Source: Planctomycetota bacterium (GTDB lineage Bacteria > Planctomycetota > Phycisphaerae > Sedimentisphaerales > Anaerobacaceae). Taken from it: DNA of 11,703 nt. Below are positions 5,841-11,275 of the stretch, in pieces (the first letter of the stretch is position 1; each line of letters starts with the position of its first letter). The stretch lies in NCBI GenBank assembly GCA_017885385.1, contig JAFNGF010000359.1:359-12061 (forward strand). Reading direction: 5' to 3'. A model generated the notes under the pieces. That model did not search any database. It saw only the letters and a list, made by a program, of their open reading frames with translations, and had not been told where the DNA came from. The position numbers were made by a program, and so were the translations under genes.

Positions 5841-7673
5841 TCAGAAACGGCTGGGACCGTATTTCTTCAGATGAATTTGAATTACGGTGATATCGGCAGG
5901 AGTAACGCCGCTTATTCGCGAGGCCTGGCCGAGCGTGCCGGGCCGAAAGGCAGAAAGCTTTTCTTTTGCCTCCGCACGAAGGTGGGCAATCTGATTATAA
6001 TCCAACGCCGGCGGAATGTTTTTGCTCTCAAGAGTGCTGAAACCGGCCACAAGGCGCTCCTGTTTGGCCAAGTAACCCTCGTATTTGGCATCGATGATTA
6101 CGGCCTCTAACACATCTCGGCCAGCGGCCGGAATTTCGTCCCGACTGGATCGCGATAGAATTTCGAATTTCACATCCGGCCTGGCAAGCTGCTGCCACAA
6201 ACTCACGCCCTGCCGGCGGGTGTTTTTCAGATAATCCTTAACTCGCTCAATGCCCCGGAGCTTTTTCTGGAACTTCTCGTAGCGATCACTCTCCACCAGG
6301 CCCACCGATTTGCCGATCTCCGTCAGCCTTCTGTCGGCGTTGTCGGCCCGCAGCGAGAGTCTGTACTCAGCCCTCGAGGTAAACATCCGATACGGCTCAT
6401 CGATACCCTTGGTCAGCAAATCATCTATCAGCACGCCGATATAGGCCTGATGCCTGCCTAAGACAATCGGCTCTTTGCCCTGGACTTTTCGTGCGGCGTT
6501 TATGCCGGCGATTATTCCTTGGCCCGCCGCCTCTTCGTAGCCGCTTGTGCCGTTTATCTGCCCCGCCAGAAAAAGCCCTGGTATCTTTTTCGTCTCCAGG
6601 CTGCTATCTAATTGAGTTGGGGGACAGTAATCATACTCAATGGCGTAGGCGTAATAAATGATGCGAGCATTTTCCGTGCCCGGCAGCATTTTCAGCATCT
6701 GCTCCTGAACGTCCCTGGGCATGGAGGTAAAAATGCCGTTGCAGTAGATGGTCCTTATGTCTTCTTCTTCCGGCTCCAAAAAAATGCGGTGCTGCTTTTT
6801 ATCCGCGAACCTGACGACTTTACTTTCGATGCTCGGGCAGTAGCGCGGGTCGGTCCCTTTTATCTGGCCGCAAGAAAGCGGAGCACGATGCAGATTGTCG
6901 CGGAGCAGCTTATGTATCTTTTCGTTGGTGTAAGTAATCCAGCACGGCACTTGAGGGCGGTCTATCTTTTCGGTCATAAATGAGAAAGGTATCGGCGGAT
7001 CATCGCCGGGCTGCACCTGCAATTTATCGACATCCACCGTTTTGGCGTCCAACCGGGGCGTAGTGTCCGTCGCCATACGTCCGAGTTTTAGCCCAAGGCG
7101 GCCCAGGCTTTGCGAAAGTTCAACGCTGGGTGGCTCATCGAGTCTGCCGCCGGCCCAGCGTTCGCTGCCGATATATAACATCCCGCCGAGAAATGTCCCA
7201 GTAGTGACTACTGCGGTTTGTGTATGGTAAATCGACCCATCCTTGCAGGCCGCCGCTCGTACTTTATTGTCTTGCGTGATAATTTCTGTCGCTATCCCCT
7301 CCACAATGGTCAGATTAGCTGTCTGCTCCAGTGCCTGTCGCATAAACTGGTGGTATTTGCCTCGGTCTGTCTGGGCGCGCGGCGACTGCACCGCCGGGCC
7401 TTTCGAGCGATTCAGCATTCGAAACTGGATGCCGGCTGCGTCTGTCGCCAAGCCCATCAGCCCGCCCAGAGCATCGACCTCGCGCGCGATCTGTCCCTTG
7501 CCCAGACCCCCGACAGCCGGATTGCAGCTCATCTTGGCTATGGTGTCTTTGCTGATAGTTATAAGGCACGTTTTAGCACCGATTTTCGCGGCGGCGTATG
7601 CAGCCTCGACGCCGGCGTGACCTCCACCTATAACAATACAATCGAACTCGTTTGTTTTCGTTCTGTTGAACAT
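5841..7673 (-). CDS. mnmG: tRNA uridine-5-carboxymethylaminomethyl modification enzyme MnmG (GidA)
   Basis: The protein is 610 residues from the ATG at 7673. With MnmE it installs the carboxymethylaminomethyl group on wobble U34 of several tRNAs, using FAD, NADH and a folate-derived carbon. The FAD dinucleotide fold begins FDCIVIGGGHAGVEAA with GGGHAG at 16-21. The family block MSCNPAVGGLGKGQIAREVDALGG lies near 48-71 and the MLNRSKGPAVQSPRAQ block near 86-101. The catalytic Cys279 is in DPRYCPSIESKVVRF (E. coli Cys277 equivalent). Later landmarks are GTSGYEEAAGQGIIAGINAA and the C-terminal helical MnmE/tRNA-binding region ending ASRISGVTPADI. An in-frame start 12 codons upstream (7709) would translate part of a dispersed repeat, so the internal Met (MFNRTKTNEFD) is preferred; its RBS is poor. 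No mnmE or rsmG neighbour is present. Confidence 0.96.
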   Translation of the reverse strand: MFNRTKTNEFDCIVIGGGHAGVEAAYAAAKIGAKTCLITISKDTIAKMSCNPAVGGLGKGQIAREVDALGGLMGLATDAAGIQFRMLNRSKGPAVQSPRAQTDRGKYHQFMRQALEQTANLTIVEGIATEIITQDNKVRAAACKDGSIYHTQTAVVTTGTFLGGMLYIGSERWAGGRLDEPPSVELSQSLGRLGLKLGRMATDTTPRLDAKTVDVDKLQVQPGDDPPIPFSFMTEKIDRPQVPCWITYTNEKIHKLLRDNLHRAPLSCGQIKGTDPRYCPSIESKVVRFADKKQHRIFLEPEEEDIRTIYCNGIFTSMPRDVQEQMLKMLPGTENARIIYYAYAIEYDYCPPTQLDSSLETKKIPGLFLAGQINGTSGYEEAAGQGIIAGINAARKVQGKEPIVLGRHQAYIGVLIDDLLTKGIDEPYRMFTSRAEYRLSLRADNADRRLTEIGKSVGLVESDRYEKFQKKLRGIERVKDYLKNTRRQGVSLWQQLARPDVKFEILSRSSRDEIPAAGRDVLEAVIIDAKYEGYLAKQERLVAGFSTLESKNIPPALDYNQIAHLRAEAKEKLSAFRPGTLGQASRISGVTPADITVIQIHLKKYGPSRF

Positions 7674-7675
7674 AT

Positions 7676-7760
7676 TAAGAAGCTCAGCCACAGAGCTCAC
7701 AGAGAACACAGAGAAATATAATTATAAACCGCGTCAATCTGTGTAAATCCGTGTCTAAAC
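7676..7760. repeat. Dispersed repeat upstream of mnmG
   Basis: The segment contains GCCACAGAGCTCACAGAGAA and then a CGTCAATCTGTGTAAATCCG-type block. It is the reverse-oriented relative of the repeat at 5243-5350, which has TCTCTGTGCCCTCTGTGGC. It abuts the mnmG start and supplies the apparent upstream extension of that reading frame. Confidence 0.6.
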
Positions 7761-7822
7761 GACATTTTCATTATATTAGACGCTTTTAGGCAGTATAGCT
7801 TTTTGGACTTTTTAATCAAGGC

Positions 7823-7851
7823 TTGACAACTGATGTCATTTCTCTAATAAT
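7823..7851 (+). promoter_or_regulatory. Predicted promoter of the small-gene pair
   Basis: A perfect TTGACA (7823-7828), a 17-bp spacer and AATAAT (7846-7851) are followed by an AT-rich stretch and a leader of about 115 bases. The same -35/spacer/-10 combination (TTGACA, 17 bp, AATAAT) occurs upstream of the tRNA-Leu gene at 9714-9742, which supports its use in this organism. Confidence 0.55.
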
Positions 7852-7858
7852 GATAATT

Positions 7859-7885
7859 GCATAGGAAAGCAGTGTGTTTTAATCT
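7859..7885. repeat. Direct repeat copy 1 (GCATAGGAAAGCAGTGT)
   Basis: A 17-bp sequence, GCATAGGAAAGCAGTGT, is followed by a T/A-rich GTTTTAATCT. The same 17 bases followed by ATTTAAAATCT recur at 8466-8493. The two copies flank the small-gene pair, and each lies upstream of a small orphan gene. This copy sits just after the predicted promoter and would be transcribed. Confidence 0.7.
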
Positions 7886-7972
7886 AAATGGCATCTTATA
7901 CGGAAACAATATAACCAATACTTGGGTGCACTTGATACAGAGCAGGCAGATGGATAAATGACAGGATGCGGC

Positions 7973-8206
7973 ATGCATTTTGAGATAATAGGCGAGATTG
8001 AAAATATCGAAACAATAGCCAGCGGTGGGAAAATCAGAGATATAATGAGGCTTCGTAAACAATATGGCTTCGCTAAATGGCGAAAACTTAAAGGCATCGC
8101 TAAGGTTCGCCTTCAGAGTGGAAGTATATGCAACGCTGAGATTCACTGGTACGAAGCCTATGGCATAGGTAGAAAGAAGTTAAAAATAAAAAGATTACTG
8201 GATTAA
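7973..8206 (+). CDS. Small conserved protein of unknown function (first gene of a pair)
   Basis: The protein has 77 residues from the ATG at 7973, which has AGGA six bases upstream; an in-frame ATG five codons earlier (7958) would add MTGCG and overlap that RBS. It begins MHFEIIGEIENIETIASGG, has a basic centre (IRDIMRLRKQYGFAKWRKLKG) and ends with IHWYEAYGIGRKKLKIKRLLD. I recall similar short proteins, with the arginine-rich RLRKxYG..RWRKLKG core and EIHWYEAHGIGRKE-like end, in other bacteria, but no function. The high Arg/Lys content would suit nucleic-acid binding; that is inference. It is four bases ahead of the next gene and evidently cotranscribed. A toxin-antitoxin pair is one possibility, but neither protein matches a toxin family that I recognise. 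Confidence 0.75.
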   Translation: MHFEIIGEIENIETIASGGKIRDIMRLRKQYGFAKWRKLKGIAKVRLQSGSICNAEIHWYEAYGIGRKKLKIKRLLD

Positions 8207-8210
8207 AATT

Positions 8211-8441
8211 ATGGCTAAAGAAAACAAAGAACAGTCATTTGCGCTTTGCATAGAGAACAAGGAATGTGAGGATTTAGAAAAGCGTAAGATTTACAAAGTC
8301 CTGCCGGACGATGAGGCAGCAAAGGAAGGATACCTCAGAATCGTTGACGAGTCTGGAGAGGACTATCTATATCCTGAGTCCTACTTCATTCTTGTCGAAC
8401 TGCCTCGCGAAGCGCAAGACGCCATGAAAGTGGCGAGCTGA
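8211..8441 (+). CDS. Small acidic protein of unknown function (second gene of a pair)
   Basis: The protein has 76 residues from an ATG four bases after the preceding stop, so the two genes form a tight unit. It reads FALCIENKECEDLEKRKIYKVLPDDEAAKEGYLRIVDESGEDYLYPESYFILVELPREAQDAM. The alternating hydrophobic pattern suggests a small beta-rich fold, such as an SH3-like barrel, with a short C-terminal helix. It is acidic, while its partner is basic, so a complex between them is possible (inference). I recall similar FALCIxNxxCEASLEKRKIY-type proteins near the same kind of partner, but no assigned function. The RBS is weak (GGATTAAAATT), so translation may be coupled to the upstream gene. Confidence 0.75.
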   Translation: MAKENKEQSFALCIENKECEDLEKRKIYKVLPDDEAAKEGYLRIVDESGEDYLYPESYFILVELPREAQDAMKVAS

Positions 8442-8465
8442 ACTTTATTTAAAAATATGCAGATG

Positions 8466-8493
8466 GCATAGGAAAGCAGTGTATTTAAAATCT
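8466..8493. repeat. Direct repeat copy 2 (GCATAGGAAAGCAGTGT)
   Basis: The 17-bp sequence of 7859-7875 occurs again exactly, followed by ATTTAAAATCT. It lies 25 bases after the small-gene pair and about 190 bp before the next gene, in the same orientation as copy 1. Confidence 0.7.
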
Positions 8494-8494
8494 C

Positions 8495-8622
8495 CCGTAA
8501 GGGATCCTGTGGATTGTTGTGAGCTTGTCCCTAAGGGACTTGCCGAAGCCACTCGTCTCGGCGAAGGCGCCAGCCGTAGCGGGGTCGGTTAAAATATATC
8601 TGAATGCGTTTTCATACGTAAG
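8495..8622. repeat. Repeat-derived spacer with CCGTAAGG...CCTGTGGA element
   Basis: CCGTAAGGGATCCTGTGGATTG (8495-8516) matches 9213-9234 at 19 of 22 positions. A palindrome TCCCTAAGGGA follows near 8528-8538, then a GC-rich stretch (GGCGAAGGCGCCAGCC). No coding frame is convincing. This appears to be one of the dispersed short repeats of this genome. Confidence 0.45.
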
Positions 8623-8655
8623 CCCTATAAGCAACGGTTGGATCTGAAAGATGTT

Positions 8656-8976
8656 ATGATTTCGTTTCGATTTAAGGTAAACGACTCTTTTAAGGTTTAC
8701 TCATGGCACCCGATCACAGTGCCAAAGAGTCAAGTGGATTACGACCTGCTGCAAAAGCAAGGACTACATGAGGGCGATCTTACAATTGTCTTTCCGCACG
8801 GGGAGCGTGTTCGCGGGCACATGTATTACGGCAGAGCTGGATATGGCCCATATTACCAAGTCCGAACTTACACAGATCAAGAGATACCATCCTATTTGAA
8901 AGACCGTGATAAGGTTCTCGTTATATTGGTGAAGGACGGGTCCGAAAAATACGCGGTCCTTGAATTTAGAAGTTGA
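8656..8976 (+). CDS. Hypothetical protein, about 106 residues
   Basis: I do not recognise this family. From the ATG at 8656 it reads MISFRFKVNDSFKVYSWHPITVP, then a segment with LHEGDLTIVFPHGERVRGHMYYGRAGYGPYYQVRTYTD, and ends VLVILVKDGSEKYAVLEFRS. An in-frame TTG at 8638 would add six residues but has no better RBS; neither start has a strong Shine-Dalgarno sequence (GAAAGA before the ATG). Alternating hydrophobic residues, several Gly/Tyr turns and almost no helix-like segments suggest an all-beta barrel. No signal peptide or membrane segment is seen. It stands alone, with repeat-rich DNA on both sides and copy 2 of a direct repeat about 160 bp upstream, so it looks like an accessory gene. 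Codon use appears natural and the frame has no competing long ORF, which supports its being real. Confidence 0.6.
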   Translation: MISFRFKVNDSFKVYSWHPITVPKSQVDYDLLQKQGLHEGDLTIVFPHGERVRGHMYYGRAGYGPYYQVRTYTDQEIPSYLKDRDKVLVILVKDGSEKYAVLEFRS

Positions 8977-9069
8977 GACCTGATCTGTGTCTAAAGAAGG
9001 ACATGCGGAAAAACGCATCTCTCATCTGTGGCGTTATGTGCTTTGAGAGATTGAAATTGAAGACATTTT

Positions 9070-9266
9070 GGTTATCGGGTAATCAGGTTATCAGGTCGTG
9101 GGTATCAGGATAACAGGATATCAGATTAATACGCCTCCGGCGTATAAATTCTTATGCTACTCTGCGAAGCGCTGCGTAGCACGAGTCTGATACTCTGATT
9201 CCCTGATTTCCGCCGTAAGGTGTCCTGTGGACTGCACCCTGATCTCCTGGTAATCTGATTTCCTTC
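9070..9266. repeat. Large imperfect inverted element of TATCAGG / CTGAT units
   Basis: The left part (9070-9127) is a run of degenerate units such as TAATCAGG, TTATCAGG and TATCAGGA. The right part (9184-9262) is a run of CTGATAC, CTGATTCC, CCTGATT and TCTGATTTCC, that is, the same units in the opposite orientation. The intervening 60 bp contain ACGCCTCCGGCGT and TGCGAAGCGCTGCGTAGCA, both self-complementary. No protein is encoded; the whole could fold as a long branched hairpin. Confidence 0.55.
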
Positions 9267-9700
9267 CGTCCATCGTCCGTCGTCCATCTACCGGCACTGT
9301 TCATTTTTCGTCAGCCCAACGGCTGATAATATAGCAAAATTTGCCGCCTGCGTTATGCTCACGCTCACGTGTTTGATACCAAGGACATCGGCGATGAGCC
9401 GCGAAAAGTAGCATTGGTCACGTCTTCTTTCTGCCGGGCCTTGTTGCACAGAGCGTCCTTTTTTGCGTCGGCCTGGCTGCTAAGCGCGGCCTCTTCCCAT
9501 AATTGGATAGAGCTGCGCGTTTGAGTCGAAAAAAGTAGATTTTCGCCTGACCGTTTTTTCGCTAAGTGCTTGCTGGCGCAAGGATTAAAAATTTTTGCAA
9601 AATTCCGGTTTTTCTCCGCAGGGTGCAGCACATTTGATTGATTTTTTGGGGCGATATATGTTTTGTGGTTAGTCGTTAGAGGATACTGCACTACTCGATT
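9267..9700. other. Gene-poor stretch, function unknown
   Basis: About 430 bases hold no gene that I can support. The start is CCGTCGTCC-type low-complexity DNA. TCAGCC-CAAC-GGCTGA (9311-9326) is a perfect 6-bp hairpin without a T run. A minus-strand frame of 108 codons (9365-9691) has a Ser/Asn/Lys-rich, domain-free translation and no RBS. T-rich tracts (TTTTTT) occur at several places. It may be a decayed gene or a dispersed non-coding element. Confidence 0.4.
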
Positions 9701-9713
9701 ACTGAATTGGCAA

Positions 9714-9742
9714 TTGACACCAAATAATCAATAGTCAATAAT
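9714..9742 (+). promoter_or_regulatory. Predicted tRNA-Leu promoter
   Basis: TTGACA (9714-9719), a 17-bp spacer and AATAAT (9737-9742) lie 11 bases before the tRNA, so transcription would start near the mature 5' end. The surrounding AATAATCAATAGTCAATAA is itself repetitive, which lowers confidence slightly. Confidence 0.6.
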
Positions 9743-9753
9743 CAATTCAGACG

Positions 9754-9839
9754 GCCGGAGTGGCGGAATTGGCAGACGCGCGGGACTCAAAATCCCGTCC
9801 GGTTCACCCCGGGTGTGGGTCCGAGTCCCACCTCCGGCA
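9754..9839 (+). tRNA. tRNA-Leu (anticodon CAA)
   Basis: The acceptor stem GCCGGAG (9754-9760) pairs perfectly with CTCCGGC (9832-9838), with discriminator A at 9839. The anticodon arm is CGGGA-CTCAAAA-TCCCG, giving anticodon CAA, which reads UUG. The D arm follows the usual leucine form (GGCGGAATTGGCAGACGC). The long class II variable arm has a CCGG/CCGG stem, and the T arm is GTGGG-TCCGAGT-CCCAC. The 3' CCA is not encoded. The T loop has C where the near-universal T55 of the TTC motif is expected. Confidence 0.95.
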
Positions 9840-9884
9840 GTCTTCCGTCGTGCGTGGTTCGTGATGCGTATCGCGTTTGGTGCT

Positions 9885-9978
9885 GTCATTCCCGCGCAAG
9901 AGGGAAGCTACTTTGTTGCAGCGTTTTCTGGGTTCCTGCTGCCCGATTGGCGTCTAGGACAGCCTTCGCAGGAATGAC
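9885..9978. repeat. REP-like element, composite copy
   Basis: The element begins GTCATTCCCGCGCAAG and ends CTTCGCAGGAATGAC, so its outer ends are inverted repeats of the same family as 859-927. The interior includes GGTTCCTGCTGCCCGATTGG. It lies between the tRNA and the DUF2283 gene and ends seven bases before that gene's only available start codon. Confidence 0.65.
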
Positions 9979-9984
9979 CAATGG

Positions 9985-10212
9985 TTGCAGCGTAGGAGAT
10001 TAAGCTGTTATCCGGAAACGGACTCTTTGTACATTGACCTTGCTGACCGGCCAAGCACCGAGAGCAAGGAAGTTTCGGAAGGTATTGTTCTCGACTACGA
10101 TGCAAATGGCCATCTTGTCGGTATCGACATTGACAACGCCAGCAAAAAGCTCAATCTGAGAGAGCTAACCCTGAGCAAACTACCGACGCAGATACAAAGC
10201 CTATCGGCTTAG
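9985..10212 (+). CDS. DUF2283 family small protein, 5' end possibly damaged
   Basis: The frame from the TTG at 9985 encodes 75 residues. CYPETDSLYIDLADRPSTESKEVSEGIVLDYDANGHLVGIDIDNASK is a clear match to the DUF2283 pattern (YxxExDxLYIxLxD...ES.EV.EGIVLDYDxxGxLVGIDIDNAS). Family members are about 60-75 residues and usually start just before the tyrosine with a short MKxxY-like N-terminus. Here that position reads RRRLSCYPE without Met, and the TTG used by the frame lies seven bases after a REP-like element and has no RBS. The natural start codon may have been lost, or a non-ATG start is used. The function of DUF2283 proteins is unknown; many sit beside small antitoxin-like genes, but none is visible here. 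Confidence 0.75.
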   Translation: MQRRRLSCYPETDSLYIDLADRPSTESKEVSEGIVLDYDANGHLVGIDIDNASKKLNLRELTLSKLPTQIQSLSA

Positions 10213-10250
10213 CCGAACTGGCAAATGCGCGGGACTCAAAAAGCATCCCG
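10212..10250 (+). repeat. Degenerate partial copy of the tRNA-Leu gene
   Basis: The sequence GCCGAACTGGCAAATGCGCG and the 10 bases after it match 26 of 30 positions of the D arm and 5' anticodon arm of the tRNA-Leu about 450 bp upstream. The last 15 of these (GCGCGGGACTCAAAA) are identical. A four-base insertion (AAGC) then interrupts the anticodon stem before TCCCG. There is no T arm or acceptor 3' half, so it is not a functional tRNA. Confidence 0.6.
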
Positions 10251-10260
10251 CCGCGGCGGG
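10247..10260. repeat. Perfect GC-rich palindrome
   Basis: CCCGCCGCGGCGGG is a 14-bp perfect palindrome directly after the tRNA-like fragment and 35 bases downstream of the DUF2283 stop. It could act as a transcription terminator stem, but no T run follows on either strand. Confidence 0.4.
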
Positions 10261-10287
10261 TAGAATCTGTCTTATCTATTGCTTTCT

Positions 10288-11022
10288 TTAGTTAGCCTGC
10301 TGAAGACATTTAAGAAAATCTTCGAGACTGTGCGTTCTTTGTCCACGTCCAATGTTGCGGTCGAAGACGATGACGCGTTGATCCCAAACAAAGCTATGGT
10401 TCCCATCACCTACAAGCAGCGCAGCCCTTCTACAATTATTATTCCTCTGGTAATTGATGTCCGCGGGCCAGTTGTACTTACGACCATGTGATTTGTGTGG
10501 TTGGTAATACCTACAAATATTAAATGGGTCTTTTTGTGTGTCCCTTCCTAACGGCTTGTAAACATCTCCAACTGGGTTAGTGTCCGCCGCTTTGGCCGAT
10601 CTAACCTGTGGAGCCAGCGCATGCCACAGGTCCCAATGAGATTCAAAGGCACGCCCAACACACATTAGAAATATTAGAAAATTTTTTCCATCACCAGCAC
10701 GCACATTGGAAAATCCTGCAACCCATTGGCCAAGCCAATCTTCGGCGCGTCGGAAAGTCCGCATGTGGTGTTTACACGTGCACAGTGTGATGACTCCTCC
10801 TTGCCAATTAGGACCAGAGCCATAATGCCGGAGAGAGTTACCATCCCTGCATACGGTGCTCATAACATACGAGTACACTATCCCGTTCGGATGCTCATCA
10901 TTGAGCAACTGCCGAAGATTACTTAGGCTGCAATTAGACCTACCGCCAAGGGAGCCTGCACATGGTAGCGGCTGGTAATCAAGGTGATTCCTTTTGCAAC
11001 AACACCTACAATGGCCTTTCAA
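10288..11022 (-). CDS. Nmad2-like (nucleotide modification associated) protein, start uncertain
   Basis: The frame encodes up to 244 residues from a TTG at 11022. A plausible conserved core starts at VYSYVMSTVCRDG and continues with GPNWQGGVITLCTCKHHMR, WLGQWVAGFSN, KNFLIFLMCVGRAFES, GDVYKP, a HKSH-type histidine pair and AALLVGDGNHSFVW. This order resembles my recollection of the Nmad2 family (YSYV, APNPxxGxCTLxxCKPxIR, GDWIxGxGS, Y.M.V.E, DNIY, HHSH, VLISDxFxYxG), found in phage and mobile DNA-modification contexts. That assignment rests on motif memory only. No membrane segment or signal is visible. A GTG at 10878 would start just at the core. The frame is open upstream to 11124 without any ATG, and the first Met is 54 codons after the TTG. 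The extra N-terminus is Cys-rich (HCRCCCK). The gene may be 5'-damaged. Confidence 0.6.
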   Translation of the reverse strand: MKGHCRCCCKRNHLDYQPLPCAGSLGGRSNCSLSNLRQLLNDEHPNGIVYSYVMSTVCRDGNSLRHYGSGPNWQGGVITLCTCKHHMRTFRRAEDWLGQWVAGFSNVRAGDGKNFLIFLMCVGRAFESHWDLWHALAPQVRSAKAADTNPVGDVYKPLGRDTQKDPFNICRYYQPHKSHGRKYNWPADINYQRNNNCRRAALLVGDGNHSFVWDQRVIVFDRNIGRGQRTHSLEDFLKCLQQAN

Positions 11023-11275
11023 AAATGTCGTCGACGAGATCTGATTTAATACACCCCATTCAATAGGATTATCGGGAATCCAGTACTGTGACTTAATCGA
11101 TCCCCAAAAACAAGAAAAAGTGGGTCAATAAAAACGGAAGGGTCCTAAAACATGGAATGCGGGCCACCTGTTGCTGACCGAACAAGTGGCGTCTCTGTTG
11201 TCACGAGCCTGCCCAGAATAATGTTTGGGGCCTGCGCGGGAATAGCGGAAGGACGGGCTGTCCTAAGAGACAGGC

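Noticed and set aside
5751..6110. Plus-strand frame across the blaI promoter and the end of mnmG
   Set aside because: It runs antisense into mnmG and over the operator region; no RBS or domain.
7959..8493. CRISPR or tandem array suggested by the repeated 17-mer
   Set aside because: Only two copies, 607 bp apart with genes between; no regular spacers.
9365..9691. 108-codon minus-strand frame as a protein
   Set aside because: Low-information composition, no RBS and no recognisable domain; kept only as an unexplained region.
9815..10105. Frames of 62 and 65 codons around the REP-like element
   Set aside because: One starts inside the tRNA and both are made mostly of repeat DNA.
9754..10250. 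A complete integrated element next to the tRNA
   Set aside because: No integrase, transposase or phage gene lies between the tRNA and its partial copy; only a possible scar is supported.
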